Shown piece by piece: positions 27,446-36,361 of a DNA stretch of 46,304 nucleotides. The translations under genes were made by a program, and so were the position numbers. The notes beneath the pieces are model-generated. The model did no database searches and had not been told where the DNA came from. It worked only from the letters and a program-made list of their open reading frames with translations. How positions within the stretch are numbered: position 1 is the stretch's first letter; every line of letters starts with the position of its first letter. The stretch is from Lysobacter sp. Root690 (GTDB lineage: Bacteria > Pseudomonadota > Gammaproteobacteria > Xanthomonadales > Xanthomonadaceae), in NCBI RefSeq assembly GCF_001427785.1, contig NZ_LMHM01000012.1, forward strand, positions 814,613 through 860,916, read 5' to 3'.

Positions 27446-27663
27446 GAACGAGCGATTCTTGGCGGGCGCCGGGCCGCTCAGCGTAAGCTAAACCCTTGGG
27501 GCGGGTTGGTTGATACGCGATCAGGCCACGAACGCAGCGCGGGGGCGCGGCGGCGTGGGCATCGCGCAGGCTCGGGCGGCCATCGGCCGTCAGCGTGCGA
27601 TTCAGCTGGACCGGAGCAAGTTGCGTACACGACAAGCGGCCATAGCCGCGGGACAAACACTTG

Positions 27664-29061
27664 ATGTCAGCGGTTTTCGATCCGAGCCAGAACGCGCTCA
27701 GCCAGGATCTTGCCTCGTCCGAGGCCGACGTCTTCGCCCTCGTGGCCGGCGCTTCGCATCGCGCGCTCGCGTTCGGCGCCGACGGCATCGTCGAGCGGGC
27801 CCGTTTCGAACGTGAAGTGCGCGCGCTGGCGGCCACGCTGCCGCAGGCGCAGCACGCGGTGAACCTGTGCGAAAACCGTTATCGCTTCCTGGTCGCGCTG
27901 TGCGCGGTGGCCTTGCGCGGTCAGACCAATCTGTTGCCGTCCTCGCGCGCGCCGGCGGTGGTCGAGGACGTGCTGGCGCGCTACGCCGACAGTTACTGCA
28001 TCGGCGACGAAGCGCTGGACCCGGCGCCGCCGCGTTATCTGCAATTGCCGTCCAGCTTGGCCGAACTCGACGGCGAACTCTTGCAGGTCGATGCGCGGGC
28101 GCTGTTGGCGATCGGCTTCACCTCCGGCAGCACCGGCCAGCCCAAGCCGAACCCGAAGACCTGGCAGGCGTTCCGCACCAGCACCGCGCAGAACCTGACC
28201 GCGCTCGGCGATCTGCTGCGCGCCGATGAGGTCACCTTCCTGGTCGCGACCGTGCCGCCGCAGCATATGTACGGCATGGAGATGTCGGTGCTGCTGCCCT
28301 TGCTCGGACCGGTCGCGGTCCACGCGCAGCGCCCGTTTTTCCCCGGCGATGTCGCGCGCGCCTTGAGCGATGCGCCGACGCCGCCGCTGTTGGTGACCAC
28401 GCCGGTGCATCTGCGCGCGCTGGTCGAATCCGGGATCGAACTGCCGGCGTTGGCCGGCATCGTCTCGGCGACCGCGCCGTTGCCGGCCGAACTCGCGCAA
28501 GCCGCCGAAGCGCGTTATCGCTGCGAAGTGCGCGAAGTGTTCGGTTCCACCGAAACCTGCGTGTTCGCGCGCCGCCGCACCGCGCGCGAAAGCGCGTGGA
28601 CGCCGTTGCCGGGCGTGCGCGTATGCCCGCAACCCGACGGCACTGCGATCCACGCGCCGCATCTGCCCGAACCGGTGGTGCTGGCCGATCTGATGGAAGT
28701 CGAGGCCGACGGCCGTTTCGTGCTGCGCGGACGCAGCGCGGATCTGCTGGAAATCGCCGGCAAGCGCGCCTCGCTCGGCGATCTGACCCGCAAGCTGCTG
28801 GCGATCGATGGCGTCGTCGACGGCGTGGTGTTCCAGCTCGATGCCGCCGATGCGTTCGGCGTGCGCCGCATCGCCGCGTTGGTGGTCGCGCCGACGCTGA
28901 GCGAGCCGCAGATCGTCCATGCGCTGCGCCAGAGCATCGATCCGGTGTTTCTGCCGCGGCCGTTGCGTCGGGTGAGCGCATTGCCGCGCAACGAGACCGG
29001 CAAGCTACCGCGGCATGCGCTCGAAGCGATGCTGCACGCCGCCGACTCAACCGTCGAGTAA
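27664..29061 (+). CDS. AMP-dependent acyl/aryl ligase, XanA2-like
   Basis: A 465-residue adenylate-forming ligase of the type found in aryl-polyene/xanthomonadin clusters, where XanA2 loads 3-hydroxybenzoate onto a carrier protein. The ATP loop reads TSGSTGQPKPNPKTW (153-167), in which the usual glycine after Pro-Lys is proline. EVFGSTET, LRGRSADLLEIAGKR and the C-terminal NETGKLPR with its catalytic lysine are present. The ATG at 27664 directly follows an in-frame TTG, and the ATG was chosen. No other cluster genes (ketosynthases, dehydratases, carrier proteins) lie in the window, so the partner ACP is elsewhere. The substrate is inferred. Confidence 0.82.
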   Translation: MSAVFDPSQNALSQDLASSEADVFALVAGASHRALAFGADGIVERARFEREVRALAATLPQAQHAVNLCENRYRFLVALCAVALRGQTNLLPSSRAPAVVEDVLARYADSYCIGDEALDPAPPRYLQLPSSLAELDGELLQVDARALLAIGFTSGSTGQPKPNPKTWQAFRTSTAQNLTALGDLLRADEVTFLVATVPPQHMYGMEMSVLLPLLGPVAVHAQRPFFPGDVARALSDAPTPPLLVTTPVHLRALVESGIELPALAGIVSATAPLPAELAQAAEARYRCEVREVFGSTETCVFARRRTARESAWTPLPGVRVCPQPDGTAIHAPHLPEPVVLADLMEVEADGRFVLRGRSADLLEIAGKRASLGDLTRKLLAIDGVVDGVVFQLDAADAFGVRRIAALVVAPTLSEPQIVHALRQSIDPVFLPRPLRRVSALPRNETGKLPRHALEAMLHAADSTVE

Positions 29062-29368
29062 AGCGCCGCGGCGGATTTCGCGCGACGGTTTCTTCACGGC
29101 ATCGTCTCTTCACGGCGTCGTCGCCAACGCAAAACCCGTGCATCCAAGAAGCGAACGCCTGGTCACGCGTTGTGTGAGCACGTTGTGCGTGCGCCGCGCA
29201 TGCGTCGCGCGTACGGCGGCGGATCGTGACTGATTCATCCTGCAATCCGGGGTTTTTCTTACGCTGTCGTCACGCAGCGCGATCCAGACTGCGCTCGCCC
29301 TGTCAGGGCAAGACGACGCGCTTAGCCGCGCGACGTTTCGACATCATCGAATTGCCAGGAGGACGCAC
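29062..29368. other. Gap before the GlsB-type gene
   Basis: No gene recognised. Two near-identical direct copies of TCTTCACGGC(A/G)TCGTC lie at about 29091 and 29107, just past the ligase stop. An AGGAGG site for the next gene is at the right end. Confidence 0.5.
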
Positions 29369-29644
29369 ATGCTCGGTATCATCATTTGGCTGGTCGTAGG
29401 CGGCGTCATCGGTTGGATCGCCAGCATGATCATGAGGACCGATGGTCAGCAGGGCGTGTTCCTCAACATCATCGTCGGCATCGTCGGCGCGTTCCTGGGC
29501 GGTTGGCTCGGCGGCGTGCTCGGCATCGGCGCGGGAACCATCAACAGCGGCGCCTTCAACCTCGGCGGCCTGGTGCTGTCGCTGGTCGGCGCGGTAGTGC
29601 TGCTGGCGATCGTGAACCTGTTCCGTCGCGGTCGGGTGCGCTGA
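29369..29644 (+). CDS. GlsB/YeaQ/YmgE family stress-response membrane protein
   Basis: A 91-residue, very hydrophobic protein of the transglycosylase-associated (GlsB/YeaQ/YmgE) family. It has three glycine-rich membrane segments and ends in a basic tail FRRGRVR. These proteins are often induced by general stress, and their molecular role is unclear. An AGGAGG site precedes the ATG, and a very strong terminator follows 43 bases later, so it is probably a single-gene unit. Confidence 0.92.
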   Translation: MLGIIIWLVVGGVIGWIASMIMRTDGQQGVFLNIIVGIVGAFLGGWLGGVLGIGAGTINSGAFNLGGLVLSLVGAVVLLAIVNLFRRGRVR

Positions 29645-29686
29645 GCGCACCAAGCGCTCCAACGGTTTGCGTTGTTGAACGAGTGA

Positions 29687-29722
29687 ACGTAAAAGGCCCG
29701 GCGATTGCCGGGCCTTTTACGT
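29687..29722. terminator. Strong hairpin terminator
   Basis: ACGTAAAAGGCCCGGC and GCCGGGCCTTTTACGT form a perfect 16-base stem around GATT. A-rich and T-rich ends on both strands allow bidirectional use. Confidence 0.92.
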
Positions 29723-29750
29723 TTCTGGGATCGCGAAATTCTTCATGGAT

Positions 29751-30149
29751 GTTATTCCCGCGAAGGCGGGCTCTGCGGTACTTCGGCGAAGCCGAACATC
29801 CAGAGACTTCAGCGACATCTCACCAGATCGTCATTCCCGCGAAGGCGGGCTCCGCTTTACTTCGGCGAAGCCGAACATCCAGAGGCTTCAGCGTCACCTC
29901 TCCAGACCGTCATTCCCGCGAAAGCGGGCTCCGCTTTACTTCGGCGAAGCCGAACATCCAGAGACTTCAGCGTCATGTCTCCAGAACGTCATTCCCGCGA
30001 AGGCGGGCTCCGCTTTACTTCGGCGAAGCCGAACATCCAGAGACTTCAGCGTCATCTCTCCAGGTCGTCATTCCCGCGAAAGCGGGAATCCAGCGACTTC
30101 AAGCGTTCTCGCACGAAAGGCACTGGATTCCCGCCTTCGCGGGAATGAC
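29751..30149. repeat. 79-base tandem repeat array ending in a REP pair
   Basis: Copies starting at 29751, 29830, 29909 and 29988 are spaced exactly 79 bases and are nearly identical. Each starts with GTCATTCCCGCGAAGGCGGG (first copy GTTATT), continues through TACTTCGGCGAAGCCGAACA, and ends in TCTCCAG. At 30067-30149 the array ends in an ordinary inverted REP pair of the family seen at 5974-6058. Because 79 is not a multiple of three, spurious open frames run through it in different phases. Apart from the terminator there is no gene between 29645 and 30223. Confidence 0.9.
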
Positions 30150-30223
30150 GAGCAAAGACAAAATATTCAGGCCGCGGCTACCGAATCCAGTCCGAGTTGA
30201 ACGGCATCAACACGCCGCGCGTA

Positions 30224-30994
30224 TTACCCCGCCAACTCCACCCAAGCCGGCGCATGATCGCTCGGCCGATCCCAAGTGCGCGGTTCGCGGTCGATGCCGG
30301 CGGCCACGCAGCGGCCACGCAGGGATTCGGAAATCAGGGTCAGGTCGATGCGCAGGCCCAGGTTGCGGCGGAAGCCGGCCTGGCGGTAATCCCACCACGA
30401 GAACTGGCCCTCTTCCTGGTGGTGCAATCGATAAGCGTCGTGCAGCCCCAGCGACAGCAAGCGCTGCAAGGCGTCGCGTTCGGCGGTCGAGGTCAGGATG
30501 TGGTTTTCGTTCCACACCGCCGGGTCGTGGGTATCGCGCGCTTCCGGGGCGATGTTGAAATCGCCGAGCACGATCAGGTCCGGGTACTGGCGGATCTCCT
30601 GTTCGATCCACGCATGCACCGCGTCCAGCCAGCGCAGCTTGTAGGCGTATTTGTCGGTGCCCACGTCCTGGCCGTTGACCACGTACAGGTTGACGATGCG
30701 CACGCCGCCGACGGTGGCGGCGATCACGCGCTTTTGTTCGTCCTCGAACCCGGGGATGCCGATCTGCACGTCCTGCGCATTTTCGCGCGAGACGATGGCC
30801 ACGCCGTTATAGGTCTTCTGCCCGGCGAACACGCTACGATAACCGGCCGCGCTCAGCGCGGTATCGGGAAAGCGCGGGTCCTCGAGCTTGGTTTCCTGCA
30901 GCGCGACGATGTCCGGCGCGAACCCGGCCAGCCACTGTTCCAGGTGCGGCAGGCGCACGTTGAGGGAGTTGACGTTCCAGCTGACGATTTTCAT
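30224..30994 (-). CDS. xthA: Exodeoxyribonuclease III / AP endonuclease
   Basis: A 256-residue class II AP endonuclease that cuts the backbone at abasic sites and has 3'-exonuclease and 3'-phosphodiesterase activity. It shows MKIVSWNVNSL, E34 in QETKL, YNGVAIVSR, the catalytic LGDFNIAP and the C-terminal SDHAP. The start at MKIVSWN is the family norm; a longer frame from 31072 is not. It stands near an unrelated membrane-protein pair read in the same direction, with 28 bases between. Confidence 0.95.
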   Translation of the reverse strand: MKIVSWNVNSLNVRLPHLEQWLAGFAPDIVALQETKLEDPRFPDTALSAAGYRSVFAGQKTYNGVAIVSRENAQDVQIGIPGFEDEQKRVIAATVGGVRIVNLYVVNGQDVGTDKYAYKLRWLDAVHAWIEQEIRQYPDLIVLGDFNIAPEARDTHDPAVWNENHILTSTAERDALQRLLSLGLHDAYRLHHQEEGQFSWWDYRQAGFRRNLGLRIDLTLISESLRGRCVAAGIDREPRTWDRPSDHAPAWVELAG

Positions 30995-31022
30995 GGGCGT
31001 GAGTGTAGCCGGCGAAGCGCCG

Positions 31023-32270
31023 TCATGGCGGGGACGCGCCGGGCGTTTTGGCCGGCGGCTTGATAGACGCATTGGCCGGCGCGCGGCACAGCAGCGCCTG
31101 CGCCTGCGCGAACTGCGGGTGCACGGGCACGCGCTCGGGCGCGGACGTCAGGCCTTCCTTCAACAGCGCGCAGGCGTCGCGGCCGTGCTCGTCGCGCGAG
31201 CGCAGGTCCGCGCCATGGCGCACGAATGCGGCGATCAGGTCGAGGTCCATGGCGAACGCCATATCCGGTTCGGCCGCGGCCAGACGCTGTCCGAGTTGTT
31301 CGGCGTGCCACAGCAACGCGTTCTGCGCCACTGGCCCGGCGCCGGGGTAGGGCGAGGCGTTGACGTCGATGCCGGCGGCGACGAGCTGGTCCAGCGACTG
31401 TGCATCGACCACATATTCGAGCAACTGGTATTGCTGCCGGGCGGTGAAGCGGAAGCCGGCCTGGCGCCAGCTGCGCAGGCCGTCGATGCCCCAGGCGCGG
31501 AACACGTCGCCCAGTTCGTCGGCGCCGGTGTTGTTCGGGCAGTTTTCAGGCGAATCCCAGCCTACGTTGTCTACCAGTTCGACCGCGTCGGCGCGACCGC
31601 CGGGCTGGTTGCGCCGCCACAGCTCCAACCATTGCGGCAGGCGCGCGGGTTCGTTGCGATCGATCAGCACCGACAGCAGATAGCGCAGCGCCAGTTGTCG
31701 CTGCGCCAAGGTCGCGGCGCGATCGCCGGCCGCGGCCATGCTGGCGCCCAGGTGCATCAGCGTGTCGGTCGATACCGGTTCGGCCGGCGCGTAGGCCTGG
31801 GCGGCCTCGCTGCGGTCGAGATCGGCCAACACGCAGAACACGCCGGGCAGCGACAACGGCAGGTTCTTCATGCTCGCGCCGAGCGCGGCCGGTTCGCGCT
31901 TGGCCGCGGCGTCGCGCAGCAGATGCTCGATCGCATCGCGTCGCGCGGTTTGCAGCTCCTGCGCCGACTGCGCCTGCATCTGCACGACGAGGGCGTGGCT
32001 GGCGACGCCGAGCAGTAGCCCGAGCGCCCAGCCCAGCAGCGCCGCGCCGATGCTTCGCGCCAACACGCCGGTCACCAGGGCCGTGAACGCGCTGCCGGCG
32101 ATGCACAGCACGCTCATGAAACGCTGCTGGCCGGCGGGGTAGTCGGCGTCGGCGAGCAGTTCGAGCACGACCCAACTGCCGATCGCGACGACGATCAGGC
32201 ACAGCGCGAAGACTTGCTTGCCGGTGAGTTTCAACAGCGGCGTGGCGGCGGGCGGAGTGGTCTGATTCAT
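31023..32270 (-). CDS. Uncharacterised membrane protein, paralogue B
   Basis: A 415-residue protein I do not recognise. There are about three or four N-terminal membrane helices (residues about 15-105), then a long soluble part. The latter shares short matches with the protein encoded just upstream: YLLSVLIDRNEPARLPQW versus YLLDREETARFPAW, and DVFRAWGIDGLRSWRQAGF versus VFRRWHDEGLRMWMQAGF. The C-terminal half contains phrases such as LIAAFVRHGADLRSRDEHGR that resemble an ankyrin repeat, which may mean protein binding. The ATG at 32270 overlaps the upstream stop by four bases. Expression is probably coupled. Confidence 0.7.
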   Translation of the reverse strand: MNQTTPPAATPLLKLTGKQVFALCLIVVAIGSWVVLELLADADYPAGQQRFMSVLCIAGSAFTALVTGVLARSIGAALLGWALGLLLGVASHALVVQMQAQSAQELQTARRDAIEHLLRDAAAKREPAALGASMKNLPLSLPGVFCVLADLDRSEAAQAYAPAEPVSTDTLMHLGASMAAAGDRAATLAQRQLALRYLLSVLIDRNEPARLPQWLELWRRNQPGGRADAVELVDNVGWDSPENCPNNTGADELGDVFRAWGIDGLRSWRQAGFRFTARQQYQLLEYVVDAQSLDQLVAAGIDVNASPYPGAGPVAQNALLWHAEQLGQRLAAAEPDMAFAMDLDLIAAFVRHGADLRSRDEHGRDACALLKEGLTSAPERVPVHPQFAQAQALLCRAPANASIKPPAKTPGASPP

Positions 32271-33634
32271 GGCTGCGGTGCGGGCTGTGTTGGTGCCGGC
32301 TGCGTTGCGTCGCCTGGCGTCGCGGCCGATTCGGCCTTGGCTTCGGGTTGCCTGGCCGGCGCGATCGAACGCTTCGAACCGGCCGGACACAACGCGGTGC
32401 GGATGCGCTCGGCGGCCGCGCGGCGTTGCGGCGCGTCCTTGATCGTGTCGCGCTGCGCCTCGGTCTGGTCGAAGCGCCGGCACGGCGATACGCCGGATAC
32501 CGAACGGGTCGGATCGACGCTGGCCTTCGCCAATGCTTCGACCAGATCGGCCAATTCGCCCGGATGTTCGCTGCGATCCAGCCGTGCGGACAGCTCGTCG
32601 ACCTGCGCCGACAGCGCTTCCTGGCCGAGGTAATGCTCGTCGCCGAGCAACTTCGCGAAGGTCGGATCGGCGGCGAATAAGGCGTCGAGCATGGCCTTGG
32701 AACGCACCGCGCGCAGCGCCGGACGATGCTGATCGTCGGCGAAAACGAAGCCGGCCTGCATCCACATGCGCAAGCCCTCGTCGTGCCAGCGCCGGAACAC
32801 CGGACCGGCCGGGTCGCCGAGATCACAGCCGCCGTAATCGCCTTCGAAATCCGGGGCGGTCAGCATCGCGCCCGGCGCATCGGGCTGCTCCAGGGTCGCT
32901 CGCCACAGCCGCGCCCACGCCGGAAACCGCGCGGTTTCCTCGCGATCGAGCAGGTAGCGCAGCACGGTCAGCAACGCGGCCTGTTTCTCCGCGCGCGGCC
33001 AGTCGCCTTCGACCACCGCGGTCGCCGCGGTGTGCAGATCCTTGCTCGGCAGCGCTTCGCCGTAGGCGTGATCGTTGAACCACAGCCAGCGTTCGAAGGT
33101 GTAGGTGGCGCCGCCGCCGAGCCCGCACAGCGCGCGCGGCGCGCTGAAGCCGCCCGGCAACGCGCGCAGCTGCGCGCGGATGCGCGCGCGATCGCCGCCG
33201 CGCACGGTCTGTTCGAATGCGGCGAACTGGGCCTTGTCGTGTTCGAACTGGCCGTAGCGGCGGCTGCCGACCAATTCCATGCTGAGCGGCAACGCGATCA
33301 CCGCCGCGATCGCGCCGAATGCCAGGCCGGCCAGCGCTTGCAGCGGTTTGCGCATGTACGCGCCCCAGATCAGCACCGGCACCGGCAGCGCCGCGGCCAC
33401 GGCGAGGCTGACCAGGACCGCATCGACGTAATCGAAGACTTCGGCCTCGGCGGTGCCGTAGGTCAGGGTGATCCACAGCAGCCACAGCGCCGCGGCGATC
33501 GGGTAGACCGCCAGCGAGTACCAGAACACGCGCCAGTCCGATCGCGCCGCGGGCAAGGGCGCGGGTTGCGGCGGCTGTTGTGAAAGCGGCTCTGGTACGG
33601 GCGATTCTGGTGGAAGCGAGGGTGGGCCGGCCAT
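32267..33634 (-). CDS. Uncharacterised membrane protein, paralogue A
   Basis: A 455-residue protein with a proline-rich N-terminus and membrane segments (about 37-57, 68-90 and 98-120). The soluble part carries the same motifs as its neighbour (see the protein ending at 31023). The last 60 residues are low-complexity, rich in Pro, Ala and Gln. No known family is assigned. Because the two genes overlap and align in parts, an ancient tandem duplication is likely. Location (inner membrane with a large soluble domain) is predicted; function is unknown. Confidence 0.7.
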   Translation of the reverse strand: MAGPPSLPPESPVPEPLSQQPPQPAPLPAARSDWRVFWYSLAVYPIAAALWLLWITLTYGTAEAEVFDYVDAVLVSLAVAAALPVPVLIWGAYMRKPLQALAGLAFGAIAAVIALPLSMELVGSRRYGQFEHDKAQFAAFEQTVRGGDRARIRAQLRALPGGFSAPRALCGLGGGATYTFERWLWFNDHAYGEALPSKDLHTAATAVVEGDWPRAEKQAALLTVLRYLLDREETARFPAWARLWRATLEQPDAPGAMLTAPDFEGDYGGCDLGDPAGPVFRRWHDEGLRMWMQAGFVFADDQHRPALRAVRSKAMLDALFAADPTFAKLLGDEHYLGQEALSAQVDELSARLDRSEHPGELADLVEALAKASVDPTRSVSGVSPCRRFDQTEAQRDTIKDAPQRRAAAERIRTALCPAGSKRSIAPARQPEAKAESAATPGDATQPAPTQPAPQP

Positions 33635-34021
33635 GGCGTGCGTCTCGTGCGGTGTCGGTGGCCGGCGTTGCGGCCGGCCGGGGGATCATCGCATCGATTC
33701 ACGTGGATTGAAGCGTGGGGCTTCGGCCGTTGCGGTTGTGCTGGCTGAAAAATAGTGGAGATAGCGGTTTTTTGCGGGCGTGATCTGTCGCGGCAAGATC
33801 AAAAGCAAAAGCAAATCCCCCGCATTCGCTGCGCGAATGCTGCCCCCTTTGTCAAAGTGGGCAAAAGCCCGATGCGCCGTGCTGCGTGGCGCGATGCAGG
33901 TCGGGTCGCGCGGCGGTTTTGTGGCTTGCATCCGCGCGGCATCGCTCGGGCCGCTGCGGTGGATCGTCCGATCGCGCGCGGGCATCGCCACGCGCGCTCG
34001 ATGCCGTTCGAATCGCGGCGA
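33635..34021. other. Gap holding a C-run repeat
   Basis: No gene recognised. A repeat of the 40-174 family occupies 33798-33872 (AAAAGCAAATCCCCCGC... to ...CCCCCTTTGTCAAAGTGGGC). The rest shows nothing I can name. Confidence 0.6.
33798..33872. repeat. C-run repeat copy
   Basis: A shorter version of the dispersed element, with a GCATTCGC-TGC-GCGAATGC hairpin between the two C/G-run segments. Confidence 0.7.
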
Positions 34022-35449
34022 TTATTTCGCCAGCCAGCGAATCATCTTGTCGATCGTGCCCGTGTACGGCGGCTTGAGCAGATCGCTGGCGACCAGCCGG
34101 CGCTGATGGAACACCGGCAGCAGTTTGCTGAAGGTGTCGAAGCCGTTGCGGCCGTGGATCGCGCCGATGCCGCTGGGGCCGATGCCGCCGAACGGCAGGT
34201 CGTGGACGCCGAAATGCAGCAGGGTGTCGTTGACGGTGACGCCGCCGGACAAGGTGTTGGCGAGGATCTTCTCGATCTGCGCGCGGTCGTTGCCGAACGG
34301 GTACAGCGCCAGCGGCCGGTCGAGCGCGTTGATGCGGGCGATGGCTTCGTCGAGCGTGCGATAGGACAGCACCGGCAGGATCGGGCCGAAGATTTCATGC
34401 TGCATGACCTGCGATTCGGGATCGGGGTCGATCACCAGCGTCGGCGGGAAGATGCGTTCGGCTTGGCGCTGTTCGCGCAGGGCCGGATCGGCGAACGGCT
34501 CGATCACCTGCGCGCCGCGGCTGCGCGCGTCGTCCAGATAGCCCGACAGGCGCGCGTACTGGCTGGCGTTGATGATGCGGGTGTAGTCCTGCGGCGCGCG
34601 CAGGTCGCCGTAACGCTCGTGCAGTTGCTTCTGCAACGCGGCGACCAGTTCGTCGCGGCGCGCGGCGTCGACCAGCACATAGTCCACGCCGATGCAGGTC
34701 TGGCCGGCGTTGAACCATTTGCCGCTGGCGATGCGCGCGGCGGCCAGCTCGATCGGATAGTCGGCGCAGATCAGCGCCGGCGCCTTACCGCCCAGTTCCA
34801 GGGTCACCGGGGTCAGGTGCGGCGCGGCCGCGGCCATGACCTTGCGGCCGACCGCGGTCGAGCCGGTGAACAGCAGGTGGTCGAACGGCAAAGCGGAGAA
34901 CGCCGCCCCGACCTCCGGCCCGCCGAGCGCGACCGCGACGCGATCCTCGGGAAACACCTCGGCCAGCAGTTCGCGCAGGAACTGCGAGGTGCGCGGGGTG
35001 TGTTCGGACGGCTTGAGAAAGACGTGATTGCCGGCGGCGATCGCCGAGACCACCGGCACCAAGGCGAGGTTCACCGGGTAATTCCACGGCGACAGGATGC
35101 CGACCACGCCGACCGGCTCGGGCCGGATTTCCGCGCGCGCCGGCCAGAAGCGCCAGCCGACCGAAGCGCCGCGCGGACGCGTCCAGCGGCGCAGATGGCT
35201 GATCGCGTGGTCGATCTCGGCCAGGGTGATCATCGCTTCGGACAGCAGATTCTCGTGGCTGGAGCGATGGCCGAAGTCGGCGCGGATCGCCGCGTCCATC
35301 TGCGGCACGCGGGCGCGGAACGCGTCGCGCAGGCGGATCAGGTCGGCGCGGCGCTGGGCGAGGTCGGGCTTGCGGGCCTGCCAGGCGGTGCGCAGGCGTT
35401 CGCGGATCGCGGGCAGGTCGGTCACGGGCGTGTCGGCGAGGATATCCAT
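34022..35449 (-). CDS. Coniferyl aldehyde dehydrogenase-type aldehyde dehydrogenase
   Basis: A 475-residue NAD(P)-dependent aldehyde dehydrogenase. The catalytic C252 (NAGQTCIGVDY), general base E218 (LELGGK), SPWNYPVNLAL and cofactor motif FTGSTAVGRKV are intact. The IGAIHGRNGFDTFS end and the overall layout fit the CalB/coniferyl-aldehyde group rather than class 1/2 enzymes. Probable role: oxidation of aromatic or long-chain aldehydes to acids; the true substrate is unknown. The ATG at 35449 gives the normal start, and the upstream frame from 35722 is not homologous. No linked pathway genes were found. Confidence 0.88.
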   Translation of the reverse strand: MDILADTPVTDLPAIRERLRTAWQARKPDLAQRRADLIRLRDAFRARVPQMDAAIRADFGHRSSHENLLSEAMITLAEIDHAISHLRRWTRPRGASVGWRFWPARAEIRPEPVGVVGILSPWNYPVNLALVPVVSAIAAGNHVFLKPSEHTPRTSQFLRELLAEVFPEDRVAVALGGPEVGAAFSALPFDHLLFTGSTAVGRKVMAAAAPHLTPVTLELGGKAPALICADYPIELAAARIASGKWFNAGQTCIGVDYVLVDAARRDELVAALQKQLHERYGDLRAPQDYTRIINASQYARLSGYLDDARSRGAQVIEPFADPALREQRQAERIFPPTLVIDPDPESQVMQHEIFGPILPVLSYRTLDEAIARINALDRPLALYPFGNDRAQIEKILANTLSGGVTVNDTLLHFGVHDLPFGGIGPSGIGAIHGRNGFDTFSKLLPVFHQRRLVASDLLKPPYTGTIDKMIRWLAK

Positions 35450-35749
35450 ACGCCGCAGTGTAGTCGTCCGCGCCGCACGGAAGTGTGCCCGCGGTGGGGC
35501 GGCAGAGGTCAGGCGTGGGGGGCGCGGCGGCCGTTGTGCGGGTGGTGGGTCGGTGTCGGTCTTGGATGGGGCGATGCCGGGCCGCGATCGGCGCGGATGA
35601 AGTCGGGCCGATGCCACCTTCAGAAAAACGCGGGTTTCACCACGGGCCGGATCGATGTGCGGAGATCGGCCGACGCGGCCGGCTTGCCCTGCGTGTCGGC
35701 TGCCGTTCGCGGCGACGCGCATCGCGCCTCACCGCTTACACTAAGCGGC

Positions 35750-36292
35750 ATGAGCCTACGTCCTTATCTCGATACCTTCCCCAGCCTGGGCGAACGCGTC
35801 TACGTCGATCCCGCCGCGACCGTCATCGGCGCGGTCACTCTGGGCGACGATGTGTCGATCTGGCCCGGCTGCGTGGTCCGCGGCGACGTCAATTCGATTT
35901 CAATCGGCGCGCGCACCAATGTGCAGGACGGCACCATCGTGCATGTCACCCACGAAGGGCCGTTCACCCGTCCCGGCGGCCTGCCGACGGTGATCGCCAA
36001 CGATGTGACCATCGGCCACGGCGCCATCGTCCACGCCTGCACCATCGACGAGTTCGCCCTGATCGGCATGGGCGCGAAGATCCTCGACGGCGCCCGTGTC
36101 TCGCGCTTCGGCTTCGTCGGCGCCGGCGCGGTGATCGCGCCGGGCAAGGTGGTCGGCGAGGGCGAGCTGTGGGTGGGCAATCCGGCCCGGCTGGCGCGCA
36201 CGCTCAGCGAGCGCGAGATCGAGCAATTGCAATACAGCGCGCAGCACTATGTGCGCCTGAAGGACCGTTACCTGGGCATGACGCCGGGCTAG
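35750..36292 (+). CDS. Gamma carbonic anhydrase family protein (YrdA-like)
   Basis: A 180-residue left-handed beta-helix protein of the gamma carbonic anhydrase family. The metal ligands H65, H90 and H95 (HVTHEG, TIGHGAIVHA) are present, and hexapeptide repeats run throughout. It lacks the acidic loop of the archaeal enzyme, so catalytic activity is uncertain; YrdA-type members are common in proteobacteria. The ATG at 35750 was chosen as the family start, and the very long upstream open frame is an artefact. The 300 bases upstream hold nothing recognised. It lies 69 bases before the RDD operon and may be its first gene or independent. Confidence 0.9.
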   Translation: MSLRPYLDTFPSLGERVYVDPAATVIGAVTLGDDVSIWPGCVVRGDVNSISIGARTNVQDGTIVHVTHEGPFTRPGGLPTVIANDVTIGHGAIVHACTIDEFALIGMGAKILDGARVSRFGFVGAGAVIAPGKVVGEGELWVGNPARLARTLSEREIEQLQYSAQHYVRLKDRYLGMTPG

Positions 36293-36361
36293 CCATGGCC
36301 CGGTGGCCGCGTTTACAGTCGCGGCAGGGGAAAAAAAGCAGGACTCAGGACTCGGTAACGC

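Noticed and set aside
29751-30149. Possible CRISPR array
   Set aside because: Units are contiguous and near-identical, with no unique spacers of constant length, so it is a tandem repeat.
29705-30200. Overlapping ORFs within the 79-base array
   Set aside because: They read the repeat in different phases, giving repetitive peptides such as SFPRRRAPLYFGE; the period is not a multiple of three, so they are artefacts.
33755-36292. Long frame that includes the gamma carbonic anhydrase
   Set aside because: Only the last 180 codons are homologous; the remainder is the antisense shadow of the aldehyde dehydrogenase and a repeat.
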